A stretch of 7,691 nt of DNA from Oscillospiraceae bacterium (GTDB lineage: Bacteria; Bacillota; Clostridia; Oscillospirales; Oscillospiraceae). The stretch lies in assembly GCA_016296045.1 (NCBI GenBank), contig JAEDKB010000071.1, positions 1 through 7,691 on the forward strand, in the 5' to 3' direction. Numbering within the stretch: position 1 is the first letter of the stretch; the number at the start of each line of letters is the position of its first letter. The notes under the pieces are model-generated. The model ran no database searches. It was not told the DNA's origin and saw only the letters and a list, made by a program, of their open reading frames with translations. Below, one piece after another: positions 1 through 6,383 of the stretch. Position numbers and translations under genes: made by a program.

Positions 1-2
1 TG

Positions 3-842
3 AAGAAAATTGTCCGGGAGAAAACCATGCCCCAGACCCGCAGCGAGAAAGAGATCGCCGGATACCGTGATGTGCTCGCGACGATTCACGAAAGTCACGA
101 CTATATTTCGCCGAAGCCGTCTGTCATTTTGCAGCTCCACCGCGATCTGTACAAGTACAGCGGCAAGTCCATCGGCGGCAGCTTCAAAAATGCGGATAAC
201 GTGATCGCGGAGAAACTGCCGGACGGCCAGCGGGTCGTCCTCTTTCATCCTGTTTCCGTGTGGGAAACGCCGGGGGCGATCCGCGCGCTGTGCGATGCCT
301 TTCAGGAAGCCATGCAGGACGCCGAACTGGACCCGCTGCTGCTGATTCCGATTTTCATTCTGGATTTCCTCTGCATCCATCCCTTCAACAACGGCAACGG
401 CCGCATGAGCCGCCTGCTGACGCTGCTGCTTCTGTACCGCGCCGGCTATATCGTCGGCAAGTATATCAGTATCGAGAAACTGATTTCCGATACCAAGGAA
501 ACCTATTACCAGGTCTTGCAGCAAAGCTCCCTCAACTGGCACGAGGGGACGAATGACTACGCGCCCTTTGTCATCTATATGCTGGGCATCCTGGTGGCGG
601 CGTACCGGGATTTTGAAACGAGGATCGAGCTGCTGACCAATCGTGGCCTTTCCAAACCCGACCGGGTGCGGGAGGTCATCAAACAGCATCTCGGAAAAAT
701 CACGAAGGCAGAAATTCTGGAAAAGTGCCCGGACATCAGCCGGATCACCGTGCAGCGTGCGCTGGCGGAAATGCTGAAAAACGGCGAGATTACAAAGCTC
801 AGCGGCGGGCGATATACATCGTATATCTGGAACGGAGAATGA
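3..842 (+). CDS. fic: Fic domain protein with C-terminal winged-helix-like region (5' partial)
   Basis: Fic enzymes usually transfer AMP (sometimes another nucleotide phosphate) onto a hydroxyl side chain of a target protein. The core motif HPFNNGNGRMSR lies at nt 378-413 (residues 118-129 counted from the ATG at 27) and matches HPFx(D/N)GNGRxxR, with catalytic His and phosphate-binding GNGR loop intact. Residues about 210-269 look like a winged helix (an ITKAEILEK...TVQRALAEMLKNGEI helix-turn-helix, then a GGRYTSY wing), common at the end of stand-alone Fic proteins. The frame stays open to the left edge (codons for KKIVREKT precede the ATG), and this stretch resembles the usual family sequence before RSEKEIAGYRDVL. 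The true start and any N-terminal inhibitory helix are therefore outside the window, and the ATG at 27 is probably internal. Ends with TGA. Its link to the CRISPR operon is only proximity; 654 bases separate them. The target is unknown. Confidence 0.9.
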   Translation, partial: KKIVREKTMPQTRSEKEIAGYRDVLATIHESHDYISPKPSVILQLHRDLYKYSGKSIGGSFKNADNVIAEKLPDGQRVVLFHPVSVWETPGAIRALCDAFQEAMQDAELDPLLLIPIFILDFLCIHPFNNGNGRMSRLLTLLLLYRAGYIVGKYISIEKLISDTKETYYQVLQQSSLNWHEGTNDYAPFVIYMLGILVAAYRDFETRIELLTNRGLSKPDRVREVIKQHLGKITKAEILEKCPDISRITVQRALAEMLKNGEITKLSGGRYTSYIWNGE

Positions 843-875
843 CGAGACGCGGAGATGTCGCTGCGGCGGGCTTTA

Positions 876-1069
876 TATACCTTTTGCTCCCCGGTGATAC
901 AACATAGCTTCGATCACTGACCTCCGCTTTGCCGCACCACCTACACCCGAAGAGCGAACATCCGCAAGCCACCCGCGCTTGCGAATATTCGTCATTCTGC
1001 TGCCGCTTGAAACGGCCTGTCAGGTACGATGACAGCCCCTTTCCCGCGTCAGCGGTCGCAAAAGGTATA
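876..1069. repeat. 12-bp inverted repeat pair, possible MITE-like ends
   Basis: TATACCTTTTGC at 876-887 is the exact reverse complement of GCAAAAGGTATA at 1058-1069, enclosing about 170 bp without a gene. If the outermost TA on each side is a target duplication, the layout would fit a short non-autonomous element with TACCTTTTGC ends, as in MITEs of the IS630/Tc1 type. This is inference: the pairing does not extend beyond the 12 bases, and no transposase is present. A chance match of this length in such a region is unlikely but not excluded. Confidence 0.35.
1014..1038. repeat. Small hairpin
   Basis: CTGTCA (1017-1022) and TGACAG (1030-1035) form a perfect 6-bp stem around a 7-base loop. After one C/C mismatch, two more G-C pairs can form. 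No T run follows, so it is not a clear terminator. It lies inside the 876-1069 inverted-repeat pair. No function is assigned. Confidence 0.35.
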
Positions 1070-1070
1070 A

Positions 1071-1132
1071 CACACCAGACTTTGCTCTCACCCCATGCAG
1101 CAGGCTGCATGGGGTGAGAGCAAAGTCGTGTG
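1071..1132. repeat. Perfect 24-bp-arm palindrome (strong hairpin) upstream of cas3
   Basis: Positions 1078-1101 are the exact reverse complement of 1104-1127, with only AG (1102-1103) between them. The arms begin GACTTTGCTCTC and end CATGCAGC next to the centre. After a two-base bulge (1076-1077) five further pairs form between CACAC (1071-1075) and GTGTG (1128-1132). Such a perfect, nearly loopless stem is far outside chance. No T run follows on either strand, which argues against an ordinary Rho-independent terminator. It could be an extragenic palindrome, a transposon-derived hairpin, a structured leader of the cas transcript or a protein-binding dyad. Confidence 0.85.
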
Positions 1133-1173
1133 CCAACAGGGATGCTCCGCGCCCCTATTGGAAACCCGGCGCC

Positions 1174-1190
1174 GAGGGGATTCTCCCCTC
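1174..1190. repeat. Short hairpin, 7-bp stem and TTC loop
   Basis: GAGGGGA at 1174-1180 pairs perfectly with TCCCCTC at 1184-1190 around a three-base TTC loop. A T-rich stretch (ATTTTCTT) comes only at 1203-1210, too far away for a standard terminator. It sits between two larger inverted repeats and may be part of the same structured segment. No function is assigned. Confidence 0.4.
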
Positions 1191-1203
1191 TGGACACCTG
1201 CAA

Positions 1204-1263
1204 TTTTCTTCACACGGCGGTACCCAAACTGTAAAATGCAGTTTGCAACTTGTGCGAAGAAAA
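1204..1263. repeat. Two-tier imperfect hairpin upstream of cas3
   Basis: Outer arms at 1204-1215 and 1252-1263 pair at 11 of 12 positions (TTTTCTTCACAC against GTGCGAAGAAAA). Within them CAAACTG (1225-1231) and CAGTTTG (1239-1245) form a perfect 7-bp stem around TAAAATG. The two stems are joined by an internal loop of 9 and 6 bases. Two nested stems suggest an RNA fold or the end of a mobile element rather than a simple operator. Whether it is transcribed cannot be told from the sequence. Confidence 0.45.
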
Positions 1264-1347
1264 AGCAAAAGGAAGCATCTGCACTTTGATCGGGCGAGCG
1301 CAAATCTTCCTCTTGGTGCTGATAATCTGAAATTGGATATCGTCCGC

Positions 1348-1377
1348 CTGACCGGCCTCAGCACTACCATGTATACT
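1348..1377 (+). promoter_or_regulatory. Possible upstream cas promoter
   Basis: CTGACC at 1348-1353 matches 4 of 6 bases of a -35 box, and TATACT at 1372-1377 matches 5 of 6 of a -10 box, with an 18-base spacer. A transcript from here would begin near 1384, giving a leader of a little over 100 bases before the preferred cas3 start. This is a pattern match only. Confidence 0.3.
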
Positions 1378-1416
1378 GTTCGGTGCACGAATGTAAAATG
1401 ATGGGCGACAAGTCCG

Positions 1417-1444
1417 GTTTATGGGATAGCCGGCAAAGTATAAT
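1417..1444 (+). promoter_or_regulatory. Possible cas promoter with perfect -10 box
   Basis: TATAAT at 1439-1444 is a perfect -10 hexamer. The matching -35 is weak: GTTTAT at 1417-1422 with a 16-base spacer. Transcription would begin near 1451, past the ATG codons at 1383, 1443 and 1449, and would leave a leader of about 46 bases before the TTG at 1497. If this promoter is used, it supports the shorter cas3 start. Confidence 0.35.
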
Positions 1445-1482
1445 GGCAATGGAAGAACAGAAGAGACATACACAGGAAATCG

Positions 1483-1489
1483 GGGGGTG
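1483..1489 (+). promoter_or_regulatory. Ribosome binding site deciding the cas3 start
   Basis: GGGGGTG can pair over seven positions with the 16S anti-Shine-Dalgarno sequence (GGAGGTG partner, one G-U wobble). It lies seven bases before the TTG at 1497 but only one base before the GTG at 1491. The upstream ATG codons at 1383, 1443 and 1449 lack any comparable site. This favours TTG 1497 as the start. Confidence 0.6.
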
Positions 1490-1496
1490 GGTGATA

Positions 1497-3866
1497 TTGA
1501 TAACTTTTTATGCACATAAATGCGAAATGCCGAACGGCGAAATTGCTTGGCAATCGGTACGGGATCATCTAATCGGGACGGCGCAACGTGCGGCACAATG
1601 TCTGCGGCCGGTTGGGCTTGAAAAAACGGGATATCTGGCGGGTCTGCTTCATGATATGGGCAAATATACCGGCGATTTTCAGCAATACCTTGCCGCCGGT
1701 GGCGGTAAGCGAGGCAGTGTAATCCACACCTTCCAGGGATGCCGTTATATGATGGAGAAGTACCATCGAAATGATGACGAGCTGCCGTCAATCATTGCGT
1801 CTGAACTGATCGCCTTTGCAATCGGTGCGCACCACGGCTTATTTGATTGTGTCGATTCGGCGCAGCGTCTCGGAATGCAGTATCGATCTCAGAAACAGGA
1901 TATGTCATACGAAGAGGCTGTTGCAGGCTTTTTCAATGAAATACCGGTCGAAGAGATGGAACAATACTTCTCAGAAGCATCCAAGGAGATCAACCGGATC
2001 GTCAAACGATTGGATGATACCTATGCGCATGACCAAGACTACGCATTTGAAGTAGGCCTTCTGGCGCGATTGGTCCTGTCTTCTGTGATTGAAGGAGATC
2101 GCCGTGACACCGCTACTTTTATGAATGGCACGAGCCCGCACATTTGGCCGGAGGATATGGTTCCCGTATGGAAGGAACGACTGGCCTTTATGAAGGAGAA
2201 ATTGGCGCAATTCCCCTGCGATACGCCGGTTGCAGATGCGCGGCATACAATTTCTGAGATCTGTTGCGCATTCGCGGCACATGAACCGGGGATTTATCGG
2301 CTCAATGTGCCTACGGGCGGCGGAAAAACGCTCAGCTCACTGCGGTATGCGCTTGCACACGCAAAACAATTCAACAAGCGGCGGATCATCTTTACATCAC
2401 CGCTGCTTTCCATTCTGGAGCAGAATGCAGGCGTTATCCACGAGTTTGTTGGCGATGACAGGTTGATTTTGGAACACCATTCCAATGTCGTGCAGGCGAA
2501 ACCGGAACAGGGAGAACTGGACGAACGTGAACTTCTTGTGCAAAGCTGGGACGCGCCGATTATCATCACGACGTTGGTGCAGCTTTTAAATACCTTGTTT
2601 GATGGAAAAACGACTGCCATCCGGCGCTTTCAGGCGCTCTGTGACAGCATAATAATCATTGATGAGGTTCAAACCGTGCCAGCCAAACTGCTGACGCTTT
2701 TTAATCTTGCGATTCAGTTTTTAAGTGAACAATGCTGCGCGACGGTGGTGCTGTGTTCGGCAACGCAGCCGAGTCTTGATCAAGCTGCGCACCCGATTCG
2801 ATGCACACCTCCGGAGATGGTGCCGTATAACAAGAAGCTCTGGGATGTCTTTCACAGAACGGAACTCCGGCAAATTGAATCCCACCGTCTGGACGAGCTT
2901 CCGGCGCTGATCCGCGCACAAATGGAGTCTATCGACAGCCTGCTGGTCGTGTGCAATCAGAAGAAGGAAGCGGCACATCTGCTGCAAGAAACGCAATCAT
3001 CAGCGTATCGGAGCTTCCATCTGTCTGCGGCGATGTGTATGCAGCATCGGCGCGATACGCTTGCGGCATTGCAGGAGGCTCTTTCACGGCATGAAAAGGT
3101 GCTTTGCGTTGCAACACAGGTGATTGAGGCGGGCGTGGATATCTCATTTGATTCTGTTCTTCGCCTGATGGCCGGAATGGACAGCATTGTACAGGCCGCC
3201 GGACGATGCAACCGCAACGGCGAGTCAGAAATGCCTCGCCCTGTGTATATTGTGAACTGTTCGGATGAAAAGCTTGGCATGCTGCGGGACATCCAGCGCG
3301 GCAAGGACGCAAGCATTGCGCTGATGAACGCTTTTCAAAGCGCACCGGAGCGGTTTGACGGAGATCTATCTTCTGATGCATCGATTCAGTATTACTATCA
3401 AGCGCTGTATCGGGATATGGAGGACGAAGAGCAAGATTGCTACATCCGCGAGCAAAGGACCACATTGTTTGATTTGATGGCAGCCAACGAAAAATATGCA
3501 AACGAGGGATGCGAAAATATAGACTCCTTCTTCCTGCGGCAGGCATTCAAGATGGCGGGGGAGTATTTCTCCGTATTTGACGAGAATACCACCGATGTTT
3601 TGATTCCGTATGGCAAGGGCAAGCAGCTTGTCGAAGAACTATGCACGGAACGATGTCGGTTTGATTTGAGCCATCGTGCATCTGTGCTGAAAGAAATGAG
3701 CAACTATACCGTCAGTGTATACCAATATCAAAAGAAGCAATTGGAGAAGAATCATGCGCTGATCTCTGTCTGCGACGACTGCGTGCTGGTTCTGGCGGAT
3801 GGCTTCTACGATGATGAGGTCGGGCTGACGATGTCATCAGATTCGCAAATGTTTTGGGAGGTGTAA
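1497..3866 (+). CDS. cas3: Cas3, type I-C HD nuclease-helicase
   Basis: Cas3 is recruited by target-bound Cascade, nicks the displaced DNA strand, then unwinds and degrades it. The preferred TTG start gives 789 residues beginning MITFYAHK, the usual Cas3 N-terminus. The HD domain shows H24, the H52-D53 pair in LLHDMGKY, H77 and the H112-H113 pair in GAHHGL. The superfamily 2 helicase follows: Walker A in PTGGGKT with K277, motif II DEVQ at 389-392, SAT at 421-423, a VIEAGVDIS motif, and QAAGRCNRNGE from 566 with the arginine finger region intact. All motifs needed for nuclease and ATPase activity are present. The frame is open back to an ATG at 1383, which would add 38 residues with no Cas3 similarity; annotation pipelines may choose 1383, 1443, 1449 or 1491. 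The gene ends one base before cas5c, and its last codons carry the ribosome site for cas5c. Confidence 0.96.
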   Translation: MITFYAHKCEMPNGEIAWQSVRDHLIGTAQRAAQCLRPVGLEKTGYLAGLLHDMGKYTGDFQQYLAAGGGKRGSVIHTFQGCRYMMEKYHRNDDELPSIIASELIAFAIGAHHGLFDCVDSAQRLGMQYRSQKQDMSYEEAVAGFFNEIPVEEMEQYFSEASKEINRIVKRLDDTYAHDQDYAFEVGLLARLVLSSVIEGDRRDTATFMNGTSPHIWPEDMVPVWKERLAFMKEKLAQFPCDTPVADARHTISEICCAFAAHEPGIYRLNVPTGGGKTLSSLRYALAHAKQFNKRRIIFTSPLLSILEQNAGVIHEFVGDDRLILEHHSNVVQAKPEQGELDERELLVQSWDAPIIITTLVQLLNTLFDGKTTAIRRFQALCDSIIIIDEVQTVPAKLLTLFNLAIQFLSEQCCATVVLCSATQPSLDQAAHPIRCTPPEMVPYNKKLWDVFHRTELRQIESHRLDELPALIRAQMESIDSLLVVCNQKKEAAHLLQETQSSAYRSFHLSAAMCMQHRRDTLAALQEALSRHEKVLCVATQVIEAGVDISFDSVLRLMAGMDSIVQAAGRCNRNGESEMPRPVYIVNCSDEKLGMLRDIQRGKDASIALMNAFQSAPERFDGDLSSDASIQYYYQALYRDMEDEEQDCYIREQRTTLFDLMAANEKYANEGCENIDSFFLRQAFKMAGEYFSVFDENTTDVLIPYGKGKQLVEELCTERCRFDLSHRASVLKEMSNYTVSVYQYQKKQLEKNHALISVCDDCVLVLADGFYDDEVGLTMSSDSQMFWEV

Positions 3867-3867
3867 A

Positions 3868-4602
3868 ATGAAAAACACAAAATACGACAATATTGTAGAG
3901 TTTCAGGTGACGGGAGACTACGCCCTGTTTTCAGACCCAATCATGCGTGTTGGAGGCGAAAAATGCACCTATCAGGTACCGACCTACGAGGCGCTCAAGG
4001 GGATTCTCCATTCTGTCTACTGGAAGCCGACCTTCATTTGGGTCATTGACGCGGTCAGAGTGATGAATCCCATTCAGATGGAGACAAAGGGAATCCGTCC
4101 TGTCAAATACTACGGCGGCAATGATCTAAGCTATTACACCTACCTAAAAGACTGCCGCTATCAGGTTCGCGCACATTTTGAATGGAATGAGAACCGTCCG
4201 GAGCTGGCCGCAGATCGCATCGAAAACAAGCATCATGAGATTGCAAAAAAGATGATCCGCAAAGGAGGTCGCCGCGATATTTATTTAGGCACCAGAGAAT
4301 GCCAGGGATATGTGGAGCCCTGCGTATTCGGAGAAGAGAAAGGCGCCTACGACGATACGCCGGAACTGACCTTCGGCCCGATGTATCACGGCATCACCTA
4401 TGCAGACGAAGCATATTCAGAAGATACAAAAGACAAAATGACGGTTCGATTCTGGAGCCCGGTGATGAAAAATGGCGTAATCTCTTTTATACCGCCGGAA
4501 CAGTGTCCGCAGCACAAGACGATCCGCAACATGGAAATGAAACCCTTTGGCGAGTGCCTGGACAATTTTTCCGGACTGCGAGAATTCAGCGAGGTGAGAT
4601 GA
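3868..4602 (+). CDS. cas5c: Cas5c (Cas5d), pre-crRNA endoribonuclease of type I-C Cascade
   Basis: Type I-C has no Cas6. Instead Cas5c cleaves the pre-crRNA within the repeat and stays on the 5' handle as part of Cascade. The 244 residues fit the family length and RAMP fold, starting with a VEFQVTGDYALFSDP strand and containing EALKGILHSVYWKP at 41-54. By comparison with the Bacillus halodurans enzyme (catalytic Tyr-Lys-His), Y51 and the K121-H122 pair in ENKHHEIAKK are the likely active-site residues, so processing should be intact; this mapping is by eye. The C-terminal half has the usual FGPMYHGI and RFWSPVMKNGVI segments. GGGAGGTG overlaps the end of cas3 just before the ATG, which is one base past the cas3 stop, so translation is probably coupled. 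The end overlaps the cas8c start. Confidence 0.95.
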   Translation: MKNTKYDNIVEFQVTGDYALFSDPIMRVGGEKCTYQVPTYEALKGILHSVYWKPTFIWVIDAVRVMNPIQMETKGIRPVKYYGGNDLSYYTYLKDCRYQVRAHFEWNENRPELAADRIENKHHEIAKKMIRKGGRRDIYLGTRECQGYVEPCVFGEEKGAYDDTPELTFGPMYHGITYADEAYSEDTKDKMTVRFWSPVMKNGVISFIPPEQCPQHKTIRNMEMKPFGECLDNFSGLREFSEVR

Positions 4603-6380
4603 TGGGACTTTTACAAAGAGCGGTGGAAACGTATGATGCAAATTTCGGTTTGATCGGTGTATATCGGACGGGACGGGATCCGCTCGCGCCGATCGGGCAT
4701 GTTCTGACAAACGCAAATATTGAAATCACATTGAATGCAGAGGGGCAGTTCATAGCTGCACGAAAAGTTGAAAAAAACGAACCGAAAATTCTAATTCCGG
4801 TTACGGAGGAATCCGGTGGCCGCACCAGCGGACATGCGGCACATCCGCTTTGTGAACAGTTAAAATATGTTGCCTGTACGAACAAAGAAGCACACGAATG
4901 TTTTCTTGCAGCACTCAAAAAGTGGAATGAGTCTGCACATACGCATCCCTTCCTGCCTGTAATTATTACCTATGTGGAAGGCGGTACAATTCTTGATGAA
5001 CTCATAGACGGGGGCATCCTTAAACCGGATAAGAAAGAAAATGAAAAGCAGCTTGTTTGCTGGCGTGTGCTTGGGATCGACGGCGAGGAGCCTTGCTGTT
5101 GGAAGAACCGAAATTTGTTTGAAGCCTTCATTGCGTATTATCGCGAGAGCCGAACACAGAAAACCGCCCTGTGCATGATGAACGGACAATGGGAGCCAAC
5201 GGCTTCACAGCACCCCAAGGGCATTATTCCCGTGAATGGAAACGCAAAACTGATTTCAGCCAATGATAAGAGTGGATTTACCTACCGCGGGCGTTTTTCG
5301 GAAGAATGGCAGGCAGCCACGGTGAGCTACGAGGCTTCGCAGAAGGCGCACAACGCCATACGCTGGCTGGCTTCCGAACAGGGAGTGCGGGAACTTGCGG
5401 GAAATCGCATTTTTCTATGCTGGAATCCGGAAGGCAAAACCACCCCGAGGCCTATGCGCGCAATGCGAAGCAAGGAGGATGAAGCGGCGCGCAAGCCGAG
5501 CGATTATCGGAACAAGCTGCAAAGTACGCTGCTGAGCTTTCGGAGCGATCATCAGCTGAAAGATACGGATCCGGTGATTCTGGCGAGTTTCGATGCCGCA
5601 ACGACCGGCCGCCTCGCGGTTACCTATTACAACGAGATCTCGCTCAAAATTTTCTTGGAGCGTATGCACGATTGGGATGCACATTGCTGCTGGTATGCAG
5701 GAAAATACGGAATTCAGGCTCCGACTTTGCTTCAGATTGTGGACTGCGCGTTTGGGACGCTGCGTGGAAACTTCTTGGAAACGGATGACCGAATCCAACG
5801 CCAGCATTTACAGCGGCTGTTGGATTGTAAGATAAGCGGCGGCGTATTCCCTGCGGATATCGTAAAGGCGCTGACACGGCGAGCGTCCGCACCGCAGGCG
5901 TATGAAGAACCGGTTTGGAGAAGAATGATGCAGACTGCTTGTTCTGCAATCCAGAAATATCGATATGACACAAAACAAGGAGGTAATGAAATGGCGTGGG
6001 AACTGAACACAAAGGATCGCAGTTTTCAATACGGCAGGCTTTTGGCCACGATGGAGCGTGCAGAAGCGGATTACTATTACAAAACCCAGGAGCAGAGACA
6101 AACGAGTGCCATCAAATTTATGTCGGAGTTCCGACAGCGGCCGTTTTTCGTGTTTGAACGGATCAACCGGCACTTGCATCAGGCCTATCTCAACCGCGTG
6201 GAAGCGTGGCAGGCAAATCGCTATGAACGTCTGGTTGGAGAAATCTTCGGGATTCTGCGCGAATTTCCGGAGAATGAACTGAACAGACCGTTGTCTGATT
6301 TGTACTTAATGGGGTATGAACTTCAGAGAAATGCATTTTTTGCAAAAAATGAAACCAAAGAATACAATGAGGAGGCATAA
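4602..6380 (+). CDS. cas8c: Cas8c (Csd1), large subunit of type I-C Cascade
   Basis: Cas8c recognises the PAM, helps open target DNA and provides the docking surface for Cas3. The 592 residues match the Csd1 length. Characteristic segments are the N-terminal MGLLQRAVETYD, LAPIGHVL, HPKGIIP from 204, and GNAKLISANDKSGFTYRGRF at 213-232, a conserved stretch of the family. The start is an ATGATG: the ATG at 4602 overlaps the cas5c TGA by one base and has GAGGTG five bases upstream, while the ATG at 4599 is only two bases from it. The frame is open back to 4299 inside cas5c, but that extension is an overlap artefact. From residue 464 onward the sequence is also the small subunit Cas11c, made from its own start. 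The stop codon is preceded by the GAGGAGG site for cas7. Confidence 0.95.
   Translation: MGLLQRAVETYDANFGLIGVYRTGRDPLAPIGHVLTNANIEITLNAEGQFIAARKVEKNEPKILIPVTEESGGRTSGHAAHPLCEQLKYVACTNKEAHECFLAALKKWNESAHTHPFLPVIITYVEGGTILDELIDGGILKPDKKENEKQLVCWRVLGIDGEEPCCWKNRNLFEAFIAYYRESRTQKTALCMMNGQWEPTASQHPKGIIPVNGNAKLISANDKSGFTYRGRFSEEWQAATVSYEASQKAHNAIRWLASEQGVRELAGNRIFLCWNPEGKTTPRPMRAMRSKEDEAARKPSDYRNKLQSTLLSFRSDHQLKDTDPVILASFDAATTGRLAVTYYNEISLKIFLERMHDWDAHCCWYAGKYGIQAPTLLQIVDCAFGTLRGNFLETDDRIQRQHLQRLLDCKISGGVFPADIVKALTRRASAPQAYEEPVWRRMMQTACSAIQKYRYDTKQGGNEMAWELNTKDRSFQYGRLLATMERAEADYYYKTQEQRQTSAIKFMSEFRQRPFFVFERINRHLHQAYLNRVEAWQANRYERLVGEIFGILREFPENELNRPLSDLYLMGYELQRNAFFAKNETKEYNEEA
5977..5984 (+). promoter_or_regulatory. 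Internal ribosome binding site for Cas11c inside cas8c
   Basis: AAGGAGGT is a near-perfect Shine-Dalgarno sequence lying within the cas8c frame (codons for Gln-Gly-Gly), six bases before the in-frame ATG at 5991. It is stronger than the site in front of full-length cas8c. An out-of-frame ATG at 5986 is one base from the site and encodes only six residues, so it is unlikely to compete. Confidence 0.85.
5991..6380 (+). CDS. cas11c: Cas11c small subunit, internal translation product of cas8c
   Basis: In characterised type I-C systems the Cascade small subunit has no separate gene; it is translated from an internal start near the 3' end of cas8c, and two copies sit along the inner face of Cascade where they stabilise the complex on target DNA. 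Here an ATG at 5991 in the cas8c frame gives 129 residues, close to the size of known Cas11c proteins, starting MAWELNTKDRSFQYGRLLAT. The sequence is predicted mostly helical and charged (ERAEADYYYKTQEQRQ, RINRHLHQAYLNRVEAWQ, GEIFGILREF), as expected of a Cas11 helical bundle. The strong ribosome site at 5977-5984 is the main evidence. It shares the cas8c stop codon, so both proteins have the same C-terminus. That this product is actually made here is an inference. Confidence 0.82.
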   Translation: MAWELNTKDRSFQYGRLLATMERAEADYYYKTQEQRQTSAIKFMSEFRQRPFFVFERINRHLHQAYLNRVEAWQANRYERLVGEIFGILREFPENELNRPLSDLYLMGYELQRNAFFAKNETKEYNEEA

Positions 6381-6383
6381 ACA

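Larger units (their letters stand above)
843..1496. other. 654-bp gene-free region between fic and cas3
   Basis: No reading frame here has a good ribosome site plus recognisable protein content; the open frames on both strands are short and rich in Arg, Pro and Ser, as expected of noncoding GC-rich DNA. What it does hold is listed separately: a 12-bp inverted repeat (876-887/1058-1069), a small hairpin (1014-1038), a perfect 24-bp-arm hairpin (1078-1127), a 7-bp-stem hairpin (1174-1190), a bulged hairpin (1204-1263) and two possible promoters. The octamer GCAAAAGG occurs at 1058-1065 and 1265-1272, and in reverse at 880-887. A 10-bp palindrome CGAATATTCG lies at 982-991. No clear Rho-independent terminator (stem followed by a T run) is visible behind fic. 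No type I-C CRISPR repeat is seen. The region could be a cas leader, a noncoding RNA locus or mobile-element debris; the sequence alone does not decide. Confidence 0.6.

Noticed and set aside
843..890. Possible Rho-independent terminator behind fic
   Set aside because: GC-rich bases are followed by some T-rich sequence, but no convincing stem-loop directly precedes a T run.
982..991. CGAATATTCG palindrome as a possible LexA-type operator
   Set aside because: It is only 10 bp, lacks the GAAC/GTTC core of Bacillota SOS boxes, and has no gene start nearby.
799..1203. Open frame of 134 codons on the - strand overlapping the fic 3' end
   Set aside because: It overlaps a real gene, runs through the perfect palindrome and has low-information Arg/Ser/Pro-rich content, so it is most likely a chance frame.
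1328..1342. TGAAATTGGATATCG, faintly like the GGATTGAAA end of type I-C repeats
   Set aside because: The order of the words is different and there is no second copy or spacer-length periodicity, so it is not a CRISPR repeat.
1114..1401. Open frame of 95 codons on the + strand between fic and cas3
   Set aside because: It starts inside the right arm of the large hairpin, has no good ribosome site, and its product resembles no family I know.
4299..4601. Upstream extension of the cas8c frame by about 100 codons inside cas5c
   Set aside because: The extra residues have no Csd1 character and overlap a well-supported cas5c; the ATGATG at 4599-4604 with GAGGTG just before it is the natural start.
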